Shown one piece after another: positions 1 to 7,776 of a stretch of 51,986 bases of DNA (positions are counted from its first letter, which is position 1; each line of letters starts with the position of its first letter). The DNA comes from an uncultured Candidatus Saccharibacteria bacterium (GTDB lineage Bacteria > Patescibacteriota > Saccharimonadia > Saccharimonadales > Saccharimonadaceae): assembly GCA_947169915.1 (NCBI GenBank), contig CAMVRN010000008.1, forward strand, positions 1 to 51,986. The letters run 5' to 3'. The notes under the pieces were generated by a model. The model was given only the letters and a program-made list of their open reading frames with translations. It ran no database searches and had not been told where the DNA came from. The position numbers and the translations under genes were made by a program.

Positions 1-1089
1 AACGAATATATCACTGGTGAAATCCAAGATTTGAACCCAGAAACTGGCAGAATCGAAACCCGTCGCGTTAAACGTGATGCGGTCGTTCTTATGGAAGGTA
101 CCTCACTCGATGGAGTCGAACGTACCGCCTACGCAAACATGGACGAATCAATCCGCCTCGCTTTTGCCGATGGTGTAGACGAAAATGGCAAACCAACCCT
201 TTCTAGAGAAGCCATCGAAAAAATGGTCAAGCGCCGTGGTGAAATCTACAACGCAATTCTTCCGGCCTTCATTTCCGCAGCGTTAAAGTACCCATCTGGT
301 TCCGAACAAATCCAAAGTCAAGCCTCTTGGCTTACTGGCTATAAACTCAAGGATGGCCGATGGATTCCTCGTTGGACTGACCCAGGCGACCCACTCTATG
401 GTCTCCCGGAAGAACACTTTAAGAAGCAGACTGATACCTTTGTCTCTGCTCAGACTTCTGGCCAAATCCTAAATCTTCGTACCGACTTCATTCTTCCTCT
501 CATAGAATCCTTCGCAGATGAAAGAATCGCCGAGTTAAAGAAAGACGGTACTCTTCCAGAAAAATGGGAAGAAGAAACACCAGAAGACGAGAAAGCGAAA
601 AAACGACAAGAATTTGCTAAACAAAAATTCCAAGAAATTCTCGATAAGAAAGGCAACCTCGAGCTTATCTACAAATCCAAACGCTCCGGTGCCGCCCTCA
701 ACTCCAAGGCTCAACTACGCGATATGCTCGACCTTAACGACGATATTAAGATTGCTAAATATAACGCAAAGAAAGCCGCCGAGCGCAAGAGGCGTATGGA
801 AGAACTCCGTGAAGAACTCCGTGAAGAGGGAATCGATGTCGACGATACGCCTCCCGCTCCATCCTACGATAATCACGAATTCTTCATTGATACGATCAAT
901 GAAATCATGGACGAAGGTCTCGACAACGAAACTTTCTTCAAACGTAGCTACAAAAAGCTCAAGAAGTTCGGTCTCGAACGCATCTCAAGAGCCTACAAAG
1001 AACACCATGATAACAATCCTGGAATTTCTTCTGAAGATTTATTCCTCTTCCTCACCGACTTACTTGACGACCCAAGCAATTACGACTAG
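1..1089 (+). CDS. Unknown charged protein, 5' end outside window
   Basis: The reading frame is open from base 1, so the gene begins upstream of the window; the TTG at 31 is not a convincing start. About 362 residues are visible. They are soluble-looking, with no membrane segment, and the second half is strongly charged: Glu/Lys-rich stretches and a helical Arg/Glu segment near the AERKRRMEELREEL motif (about nt 775-820), which suggests a coiled coil. I recognise no enzyme motif. It lies just upstream of PrgI-like and VirB4-like genes and is separated from them by a hairpin terminator, so a role with the secretion apparatus is possible by position only. It could be the cytoplasmic tail of a larger membrane component whose N-terminus is outside the window. 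Confidence 0.75.
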   Translation, partial: NEYITGEIQDLNPETGRIETRRVKRDAVVLMEGTSLDGVERTAYANMDESIRLAFADGVDENGKPTLSREAIEKMVKRRGEIYNAILPAFISAALKYPSGSEQIQSQASWLTGYKLKDGRWIPRWTDPGDPLYGLPEEHFKKQTDTFVSAQTSGQILNLRTDFILPLIESFADERIAELKKDGTLPEKWEEETPEDEKAKKRQEFAKQKFQEILDKKGNLELIYKSKRSGAALNSKAQLRDMLDLNDDIKIAKYNAKKAAERKRRMEELREELREEGIDVDDTPPAPSYDNHEFFIDTINEIMDEGLDNETFFKRSYKKLKKFGLERISRAYKEHHDNNPGISSEDLFLFLTDLLDDPSNYD

Positions 1090-1090
1090 T

Positions 1091-1121
1091 AAATATCCCG
1101 TTTAATTACGGGATATTTTTA
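1091..1121 (+). terminator. Rho-independent terminator
   Basis: An 11-bp perfect stem (AAATATCCCGT / ACGGGATATTT) closes a 6-base loop, begins one base after the TAG of the upstream gene and runs into a short T tract. It separates that gene from the PrgI/VirB4 operon. Confidence 0.85.
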
Positions 1122-1159
1122 TTCAACTTATGCTCGTAAATCCATAAGTTTTATGGTAA

Positions 1160-1165
1160 TATAAT
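1160..1165 (+). promoter_or_regulatory. -10 box, leaderless promoter of PrgI-like gene
   Basis: A perfect TATAAT lies 6 bases before the ATG at 1172 and no Shine-Dalgarno sequence fits between them. Transcription would begin at or next to the start codon. This one lacks the TGn extension. Confidence 0.65.
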
Positions 1166-1171
1166 ACATAT

Positions 1172-2068
1172 ATGGCGCAGTATAAGGTCCCACAAGACGT
1201 TGAAGCGGACGATAAACTTCTCGGCCCATTTAATTTCCGACAATTCATTTACCTACTGATTGTAGCTGCCCTTATTGCCCTCGCCTGGGCACTCGGCCAA
1301 ATCTTTCCGCTTTTTGCAATTCTGCCAATTCTTCCGGCACTCTTTTTGCTTCTTCTCGCCCTACCACTTCGTAAGGACCAACCAATGGAAACTTATATCG
1401 CCGCCCTTATTAGCTTCTACACAAAACCAAATCGTCGCATGTGGAATCCTGGTCAACGCGAGTCCACCATCGAAATCACTGTTCCAAAAACCATCGAAAA
1501 ACCACTCACTAAAGACATTAGCGAAGAAGAGGCTGGTCGTAGGCTTTCGTTCCTTGCAAATGTCGTCGACTCGGAAGGAAACTCGCTTCGTGACGGTATC
1601 TCCGCTCCAACAACCACAACCATCGTTCGTGACGAGTTTATTGCTGAAGCAGAATCAATTCCCGACATTTTTGAGAACTACCAATCTACTCAAGTCGCAG
1701 CTGACCTTTCTTCTGAATCGGACCGTCACCGCGCCGAAGTAGTCGAACAAATGCGCGCGGCAATCGCCGCTAATAATCCAATTAAGGCTGACTTACCTCC
1801 AACTCCTCCTACTGACCCGAACGCTCCAAAGTTCAATCCTGCCGTAATGTCCCAGACCACTCCTCCAGTCCCAACCGTTTCCGATGCAAAAGCAACCCTT
1901 CCGTCCCAAATTCCTCCCGACCAACTCCCTTCAAACCCACTCGCTTCTCATGAACGCTTAGTCGAGCTTTCTAAAAATAAAGATTTTACGATTGCGACTA
2001 TCGCAAAAGAAGCCAAACGCAAATCTGGCTTAGATGAAAAAGATGAAGTTTATATTAGTTTACATTAA
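1172..2068 (+). CDS. PrgI-like type IV secretion membrane protein
   Basis: 298 residues. The N-terminus (MAQYKVPQDVEADDKLLGPF) followed by two hydrophobic segments (about residues 25-42 and 46-66) and the 'RKDQPMETYI' stretch matches the PrgI/VirB3-like layout found beside VirB4 ATPases in Gram-positive-type conjugation systems. PrgI-like proteins are small inner-membrane parts of the translocation channel. The family core is about 100-120 residues; here a long hydrophilic, Pro-rich tail (about residues 195-255) is added, probably cytoplasmic. It is followed after 12 bases, with an AAGGAG ribosome site, by the TraC/VirB4-type genes, so the three form one operon. Confidence 0.8.
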   Translation: MAQYKVPQDVEADDKLLGPFNFRQFIYLLIVAALIALAWALGQIFPLFAILPILPALFLLLLALPLRKDQPMETYIAALISFYTKPNRRMWNPGQRESTIEITVPKTIEKPLTKDISEEEAGRRLSFLANVVDSEGNSLRDGISAPTTTTIVRDEFIAEAESIPDIFENYQSTQVAADLSSESDRHRAEVVEQMRAAIAANNPIKADLPPTPPTDPNAPKFNPAVMSQTTPPVPTVSDAKATLPSQIPPDQLPSNPLASHERLVELSKNKDFTIATIAKEAKRKSGLDEKDEVYISLH

Positions 2069-2080
2069 GGAGAAACGAAC

Positions 2081-2920
2081 ATGAATCCAAACCAGCCCCA
2101 ATCAACTGCAAGTGCCAACGCTGGCGTCTATCCAGGCCAGCCGCTTCCTAACTCTGCCCCAATCGTAAATAATCAAGTTCTCGCTTCTCCTCAACAGCAA
2201 CAAACCAACAAACACGCCACTCCAGACCATCCAAGTGCAACTCAAACCACTCTTCAAATCTCCGAAATTAGAGATGGCATGGTCATTATGAAAGACGGCT
2301 CCTTCCGCGCAGTCATCGCTTGCCAGTCTATCAACTTCGACCTCATGTCTGAAACCGAACGCGAAGGCGTCGAATTTTCCTATCAAAACTTCTTAAACTC
2401 TTTAAACTTCACTACTCAGATTCTTATCCGTTCTCAACGTGTCGATATCGGCCCATATATCAATCGTCTCGTCGAAATACGTCGTAACAACGACAATATG
2501 CTTCTTGGTATTCTCATGGACGACTACATCAACTTCATCGATGTGCTTTCCCGCGAAGCCAACATTATGGATAAGTCATTCTTTATCGTTATTCCTTACT
2601 ATCCGTCCGCGGAGCAAGAAAAGATGCTTACTGAAACTAAAAACTTATTTGCTTCACTCCAAAAGACCAAAGTTCAACCCGTTACACGCATTGACCGCGC
2701 AACTTACGACAAAGCCGCTACCGAAATTAACAACCGCGTTGATACGGTCACATCCGGTCTTTTCCAAATTGGCATCCATTCCGTTCGCCTTAACACTAAA
2801 CAACTTGCCGAACTTTATTACGACTTTAACAACCCAGACACAGCAGTTCGCGAACCGCTAGTCGACTTTACACAAGTCGCTACTACATACGTGAAGAAAG
2901 GAGAGGCACAAAATGTCTAG
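2081..2920 (+). CDS. TraC/VirB4 N-terminal-domain-like protein
   Basis: 279 residues. A Gln/Pro/Asn-rich, probably disordered N-terminus of about 65 residues precedes a folded part (about 68-260) with the 'ISEIRDGMVIMKDGSFRAVI' opening typical of the N-terminal domain of TraC/VirB4-type conjugation ATPases. There is no Walker motif. The gene overlaps the following VirB4 ATPase gene by 8 bases, so the two are probably translated together and act as one unit. In ordinary systems this domain is part of the same chain as the ATPase. I infer a split VirB4 architecture; a database comparison would confirm it. Confidence 0.7.
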   Translation: MNPNQPQSTASANAGVYPGQPLPNSAPIVNNQVLASPQQQQTNKHATPDHPSATQTTLQISEIRDGMVIMKDGSFRAVIACQSINFDLMSETEREGVEFSYQNFLNSLNFTTQILIRSQRVDIGPYINRLVEIRRNNDNMLLGILMDDYINFIDVLSREANIMDKSFFIVIPYYPSAEQEKMLTETKNLFASLQKTKVQPVTRIDRATYDKAATEINNRVDTVTSGLFQIGIHSVRLNTKQLAELYYDFNNPDTAVREPLVDFTQVATTYVKKGEAQNV

Positions 2921-4733
2921 AAAAAACAAACAGTCCGCCGCACAAATTGCAGCGCAAAGCCAAATAAATGAAGACCTTCAAATCCAGCGTGCTTTTGAGC
3001 AAGGCGTCACCACCCTTCGTGACCTCATTTCTCCGTCTTCTATTGAAATCAATTCCGAGTACTTCCGTCTCGGTACAAAGTATGGACAAACACTATACGT
3101 CTACGGCTATCCACGTTCTCTCTATACAGGCTGGCTCTCTCCGCTTATTAATATCGACGAAGTTCTCGATATTTCTATGTACATCTACCCAGTTGACACT
3201 ACCGTCGTCATGAAAAACCTTCGCAAGAAAGTCACTCAGCTCGAAGCGAGCATGAACGTCAATGCCGAGAAAGGCCGTGTTCGCGACCCAGAACTCGAAG
3301 CTGCCATTAATGACGCCGAGGAGCTCCGTGACCAACTCCAAGTTGGCGCAGAACGCTTCTTCCGCTTTGGTCTTTATGTAACTTTATGGGCAGATTCTCT
3401 CGATGAACTCAAATTCGTCAGACAAAAAATCGAAACACTATTCGGCCAACAAATGGTCTTCTCAAAGGTTGCCACATCCCAACAAGAGCAGGGAATGCAA
3501 TCTTGTATGCCTCAATGTACCGACCAACTTCAAATTCGTCGCAACATGAACACCGGCGCAATTTCCACAAGCTTCCCGTTCACGTCCGCAGACCTCACTC
3601 AAGAAAAAGGTATTCTTTACGGCGTCAACATGCACAACAACGGCCTAGTTATCTTCGACCGCTTCTCGCTTGAAAACGCCAACATGGTCGTATTCGCTAA
3701 ATCCGGTGCAGGTAAATCATTTACCGTTAAACTTGAAGCGCTTCGCTCAATGATGATTGGCAGTGAAATCATTATTATCGACCCAGAAAACGAGTATCAA
3801 AAACTTTGTGATGCCGTCGGCGGTTCCTACATTCGTCTCAGTCTAAACTCCGATGTTCGCATAAACCCATTCGACCTTCCAAAAGTTGTAGATAGTGAGG
3901 ACGCAAACGATGCACTTCGTGCAAACCTTGTTACTCTCCATGGTCTCTTCCGCCTCATGCTAGGTGGCGCATCAACAGGAGGCCAAGCAGTGTCTCCATT
4001 AAGCCCAAATGAGGAAGCCGACCTAGACCAAGCTCTTATCGATACATATGCACGTGCCGGCATCACTTCTGACCCACTCACGCATCAATCAACACCTCCA
4101 ACCATTTTAAACCTCTACGACACCTTGTTGCATATGGACGGAACCGGACCACAACTCGCACAACGCCTCCGTAAATACACCACCGGTACTTTCGCGGGTA
4201 TCTTCTCGCAACAATCCAACGTCGACATCAACAACCAAATGGTTGTCTTTAACATCCGCGACCTCGAAGACGAACTTCGCCCTGTTGCCATGTACATCGT
4301 TCTGTCACACATCTGGAACATCGTCCGCGCCGAACAAAAACGTCGCATCCTTATCGTCGATGAAGCCTGGCAACTTATGCAATACGAAGACTCTGCAAAC
4401 TTCCTCTTCTCGCTTGCAAAGCGCGCTCGCAAATACTATCTCGGACTTACGACGATTACCCAAGACGTCGGCGACTTTATGGGTACCAAGATGGGCCGCG
4501 CTATCGTTTCCAACTCATCTATGCAGCTTCTCTTAAAGCAGTCCGCATCCGCAGTTGATGTTCTCTCTGAAGTCTTCAAACTCACAGATGAAGAAAAGAA
4601 ACGCCTTGCTAACTTCCCAGTCGGCCAAGGTCTCTTCTTCGCTGGCCCAAACCACGTCCATATTCAAGTCATCGCATCAGAGACTGAAGAATCCCTCATT
4701 ACAACCAATCCAAACGCCACAGCCACTCGCTAG
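2913..4733 (+). CDS. virB4: VirB4-family secretion ATPase
   Basis: 606 residues. VirB4/TraC ATPases power substrate transfer and pilus assembly in type IV secretion systems from the cytoplasmic face. The Walker A loop is KSGAGKSFTVK at about residues 263-273. Walker B is RILIVDEAW at about 477-485, followed by the family's conserved 'LAKRARKYYLGLTTITQDVGDF' region (about 502-522). An N-terminal portion of about 200 residues carries a Glu/Lys-rich helical segment. A clear AAGGAGAGG ribosome site lies inside the end of the upstream gene. No VirD4 coupling protein or relaxase occurs in the window, so this need not be a conjugation system; DNA uptake or a surface apparatus is equally possible. 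Confidence 0.92.
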   Translation: MSRKNKQSAAQIAAQSQINEDLQIQRAFEQGVTTLRDLISPSSIEINSEYFRLGTKYGQTLYVYGYPRSLYTGWLSPLINIDEVLDISMYIYPVDTTVVMKNLRKKVTQLEASMNVNAEKGRVRDPELEAAINDAEELRDQLQVGAERFFRFGLYVTLWADSLDELKFVRQKIETLFGQQMVFSKVATSQQEQGMQSCMPQCTDQLQIRRNMNTGAISTSFPFTSADLTQEKGILYGVNMHNNGLVIFDRFSLENANMVVFAKSGAGKSFTVKLEALRSMMIGSEIIIIDPENEYQKLCDAVGGSYIRLSLNSDVRINPFDLPKVVDSEDANDALRANLVTLHGLFRLMLGGASTGGQAVSPLSPNEEADLDQALIDTYARAGITSDPLTHQSTPPTILNLYDTLLHMDGTGPQLAQRLRKYTTGTFAGIFSQQSNVDINNQMVVFNIRDLEDELRPVAMYIVLSHIWNIVRAEQKRRILIVDEAWQLMQYEDSANFLFSLAKRARKYYLGLTTITQDVGDFMGTKMGRAIVSNSSMQLLLKQSASAVDVLSEVFKLTDEEKKRLANFPVGQGLFFAGPNHVHIQVIASETEESLITTNPNATATR

Positions 4734-4755
4734 AGTAAACAATCTCTCTAATTCA

Positions 4756-4764
4756 TGATATAAT
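4756..4764 (+). promoter_or_regulatory. Extended -10 promoter of wall hydrolase gene
   Basis: TGATATAAT is a full extended -10 element ending 8 bases before the ATG at 4773. The gap has no ribosome site, consistent with a leaderless message. It gives the hydrolase genes their own transcription start. Confidence 0.7.
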
Positions 4765-4772
4765 ATCATCAA

Positions 4773-6245
4773 ATGGTCAAACATAGCCTCTGTTTATTTC
4801 TGTCCTCAATGCTTGCTTTTGTAGGTCCTCTTTTTCTAATGACGAAAGCGACCGCCCTTAGCCACGCCGACCTTAAGTTCTACGCTCAGAACAACATCAT
4901 GTTTATCGACGATGAAGACTCCGCCTTAAGAGATTGCTTGGATGGCGACCTCGTTGATTTAGGCGACAACTCCAAAACAGCACTCAACTACCTTATAAAA
5001 AAGGGTTATTCCGCCTCATCTGCCGCCGCCATTGTTGGCAACCTCATTGCAGAATCAAGCGTCGTTCCGAACAAAAAAGAAGGCGGGGAGCTAATCACCG
5101 ACACATCCTGGCGTCTTACCGAATGGGAGAAATTCGGCAAGCGCGGCTTCGGTATCGCCCAATGGACATCTGCTGGTCGTCAAACCTCACTCCAAAACTT
5201 TGCGGACCAAAACGGCCTACCAGTTATTTCTATGGAAGCTCAACTTGGCTATTTATTCGACGAACTCCAGCGAGGTGTTCGGGGTGCTACCTCCAAAGTA
5301 GAAAATATGAACGCAATTTCTCTTGAAGAGGCTACCTTCTTTATGTATCGACACTTTGAAACCCCACGCTCTTCATTCTGTACCACAAACGACCGTGCGG
5401 GTTGCTATAACAACTACGCACCAAAGACCTACGCCGACCTCTCTGAAACTGAAACATCCTCTGCTTATTCTGCCTTTATGAACCGCCTAAAATACGCCAA
5501 ATCCGCTCTTGCAGAAGTTGGAGATATCTCCTCTTCGACCAGCTCCGACGGCTCGTCTGACACAACCGCTATCTCCAGCCTCACTTGTGCTGGTATCACA
5601 GGCGGCTCCGCTGGTACTCAAAAAATCGTTAACACTGCAATTTCCATGTCTTGGCCAAACACCGATGGAACCTGCGACGCCGTTTATGGACCCGTCGCTT
5701 GGAAGAGTCGTGCTTCTGGCGGCATCCAAGCTTGCTCAGCAACCCTTAATGCTGTAGCAAAACAAGCTCAACAAGCCGTTGGAGGGCTTTCTCTTCGTGA
5801 CTGCGGAAAATTCGTCGGCGCTGTTATGATTTATGGACAAATTGACCCAGATTTTCCAAAAGTCGGAGTTCGCTCACAAATGGCATATATGAACAAGTCC
5901 AATAAATGGACCAAGGTTTCGACCGACGGTCAAGTCTTCTCGATGTCCAATCTCCAGCCTGGCGATGTTCTCGCATTCTCAGCTGGTCCAGGTGACCCAA
6001 ACGCTGGACACATTCAAATCTGGATTGGTGAACAAACTGTGAAAGGGAACGCTTGCCCAGGCGGAACCTGCAAAGTAAACATTGCTTCCGCTTCATACCA
6101 ATCATGGACGCCTTCCTTAAACCTCACAACCCGCTTATCTACCTCGTATCATGGAACATCATATGCATACTCAGTTTATCGTTTTGTTTCAAATCCAGAA
6201 ACAAACATTCCAACTGACGATATTGTAACCGAGGAAAACTCTTAA
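4773..6245 (+). CDS. Secreted peptidoglycan hydrolase, lysozyme + NlpC/P60-like
   Basis: 490 residues. A signal peptide (about 1-29) is followed by a short motif FYAQNNIMFI (about 37-46) that recurs in the secreted protein at 7776. Residues about 65-165 resemble the phage-tail-type lysozyme fold (repeated Ala-rich helix, NLIAESS with a likely catalytic Glu, then FGIAQWTSAGR). Residues about 300-450 look like an NlpC/P60 or CHAP-type cysteine amidase/peptidase, with RDCGKFV (Cys nucleophile) and AGHIQIWIG (His). It probably cuts both glycan and peptide bonds of peptidoglycan, the role VirB1/CwlT proteins play in secretion systems. The target could be the cell's own wall or that of a host; the sequence does not decide. 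Confidence 0.82.
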   Translation: MVKHSLCLFLSSMLAFVGPLFLMTKATALSHADLKFYAQNNIMFIDDEDSALRDCLDGDLVDLGDNSKTALNYLIKKGYSASSAAAIVGNLIAESSVVPNKKEGGELITDTSWRLTEWEKFGKRGFGIAQWTSAGRQTSLQNFADQNGLPVISMEAQLGYLFDELQRGVRGATSKVENMNAISLEEATFFMYRHFETPRSSFCTTNDRAGCYNNYAPKTYADLSETETSSAYSAFMNRLKYAKSALAEVGDISSSTSSDGSSDTTAISSLTCAGITGGSAGTQKIVNTAISMSWPNTDGTCDAVYGPVAWKSRASGGIQACSATLNAVAKQAQQAVGGLSLRDCGKFVGAVMIYGQIDPDFPKVGVRSQMAYMNKSNKWTKVSTDGQVFSMSNLQPGDVLAFSAGPGDPNAGHIQIWIGEQTVKGNACPGGTCKVNIASASYQSWTPSLNLTTRLSTSYHGTSYAYSVYRFVSNPETNIPTDDIVTEENS

Positions 6246-6925
6246 TGAATAAAACAAACCCTTTACGAGTTTTTTACGCAGAGCATAAACTTCTTGCGAT
6301 AAGTCTTACCGCAATCATCATTATCCTCCTTATCGTTATTGCTATTATTACTCTAAATTCTGGCGATAATGATGGCGTAATGGGCGACGATTCTAGAGCG
6401 GTCGAAGCCTCAATAAAAGAGGACCAAAAGGCGTTAGAGCGCTTCCCGATAACAAACTACTTACCAATTATTTCCAAAGACCCCGCCTACACTATTTCCT
6501 ATATTCTAGACAAAAACGAAGAGTCATCTGAATACAGTATAAAACTATCTCTTTCCGCCTTTTCCGCATCAGCTCGTGAAGCTATGGTAAAACGCTTTTT
6601 ATCAGAAGATTTTGGCGGCGCTGACCCATTAACTTTCGATATAATCATTGAGAACTACTACAACCCATTCACCTCTTACTCCCTCGATGATATAAAATCC
6701 GGTGAGCTCCCAGAAAACTTTACCAAGAACAACCTCTACGTTTTTGGCGATTCTACCTATACAGTTCAAACACTAACACATACTCTATATGACGGCTCGA
6801 CCAACACTTATCGCTACGTACTCGAGAACGGCGAACCAAAAACTATTCCAGCACTTTTCTATACTTATAAAGACCTTCCTTTTCTTTCAGAATCGCAAGT
6901 TGTTTCTTTAAATACGCTCGAATAA
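6245..6925 (+). CDS. Membrane-anchored extracytoplasmic protein, unknown
   Basis: 226 residues, starting inside a TAATG junction with the hydrolase gene, so translationally coupled to it. One strong membrane helix (about residues 17-36) follows a basic N-terminus; the remaining 185 residues should be outside the cell. I see no catalytic motif and no cysteines. The Ser/Tyr/Asp-rich sequence looks like a compact alpha/beta domain. By position it may partner the secretion apparatus or the hydrolase. Confidence 0.75.
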   Translation: MNKTNPLRVFYAEHKLLAISLTAIIIILLIVIAIITLNSGDNDGVMGDDSRAVEASIKEDQKALERFPITNYLPIISKDPAYTISYILDKNEESSEYSIKLSLSAFSASAREAMVKRFLSEDFGGADPLTFDIIIENYYNPFTSYSLDDIKSGELPENFTKNNLYVFGDSTYTVQTLTHTLYDGSTNTYRYVLENGEPKTIPALFYTYKDLPFLSESQVVSLNTLE

Positions 6926-6956
6926 ACCAAAAAATCTAGAACAAACCACCTCGTCA

Positions 6957-6965
6957 TGCTATAAT
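6957..6965 (+). promoter_or_regulatory. Extended -10 promoter
   Basis: TGCTATAAT ends 7 bases before the ATG at 6973. It would produce a leaderless message for the two C39-like genes. Confidence 0.7.
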
Positions 6966-6972
6966 AAAGCTA

Positions 6973-7776
6973 ATGCTTGAGGTCTTAAAAAAATATAAGT
7001 GGTTAGTTACCGGCATTATTGCGGTCCTAATTCTGAGTGTCGTTTTTGTTTTTCTTCACAACAACAATGCTTTTGTCTCAATTCCAGAAGAGCCTGAAGT
7101 AACCGACTTTTTCGTCAACGGGGAAGAGGAAGAACTTAATGAACACCTTAGCGCTTTAGTCGCAAAAGATAAAAACGCAAATTACGAATCAAAAAACGAC
7201 CAAACCCGGTTCGTTAACGCTCCGTCTTATTATGCCTATGACACAACCGAACCTTGGTGGACTATCGCGGACGGTTCTGCCAAAAACGGTGCCGCAGTTA
7301 CCGCCTTCGCAACAGCTATTTCCGTACTATCAGAACGATATCTAACGCCTGCTTCCATCGGCTATACAACCAAAAAGCAAGAAATATGGGATTTATCTGG
7401 CAATGCACCAAACGACCTCATTGAAAAGCTCGCCGACTATTACGGCCTCTTCTTCCGCGAGGTCCCTGCAATGAACTCAAAAATCCTAAACTATTATCTG
7501 GACCAAGACGCAGTCGTTATTATCTATGGTAAAGGCAACGTCCCTTATTCTTCCGACGGAAGCTATCTGGTGGTTCTAGGTGGATACCCCAGCGCTGGCT
7601 CATATTTAGTCTCTTCTCCAACAAGTGCCCATTACCGCAATAACCAGGCAACTTATTTTGAAATCCTTTCCATGCTGGAGTCTGACGAAAAATTTTATGT
7701 TCTATCGGGCCTAACACTAAAACCAGACTATTCTGCATACTCAGCCGATTTTAACTATCGAGGAGAAAACAATTAA
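6973..7776 (+). CDS. Anchored C39-like protein, catalytic residues apparently lost
   Basis: 267 residues. An N-terminal membrane helix (about 10-28) anchors an outside domain. Residues about 75-250 follow the outline of a peptidase C39-like (papain-fold) domain: a 'PWWTIADGS' opening, a helix where the Cys would sit, a middle 'GLFFREV' segment and a 'GSYLVVLGGY' strand where the His would sit. The usual GCGPT-type cysteine motif is replaced by NGAAVTAF, and the His position reads Ser. If the alignment is right this is a non-catalytic binding or scaffold version. It is coupled by TAATG to the next gene, which encodes a C39-like protein with intact residues. Fold assignment is moderate and made by eye. 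Confidence 0.62.
   Translation: MLEVLKKYKWLVTGIIAVLILSVVFVFLHNNNAFVSIPEEPEVTDFFVNGEEEELNEHLSALVAKDKNANYESKNDQTRFVNAPSYYAYDTTEPWWTIADGSAKNGAAVTAFATAISVLSERYLTPASIGYTTKKQEIWDLSGNAPNDLIEKLADYYGLFFREVPAMNSKILNYYLDQDAVVIIYGKGNVPYSSDGSYLVVLGGYPSAGSYLVSSPTSAHYRNNQATYFEILSMLESDEKFYVLSGLTLKPDYSAYSADFNYRGENN

Noticed and set aside
614-1105. Open frame of 163 codons overlapping the first gene
   Set aside because: It lies wholly within the partial gene in another frame, has low-complexity Ser/Thr composition and no ribosome site.
4773-6245. Prophage remnant, because of the phage-tail-type lysozyme
   Set aside because: No capsid, portal, terminase or integrase genes surround it, and such lysozymes are common in type IV secretion loci.
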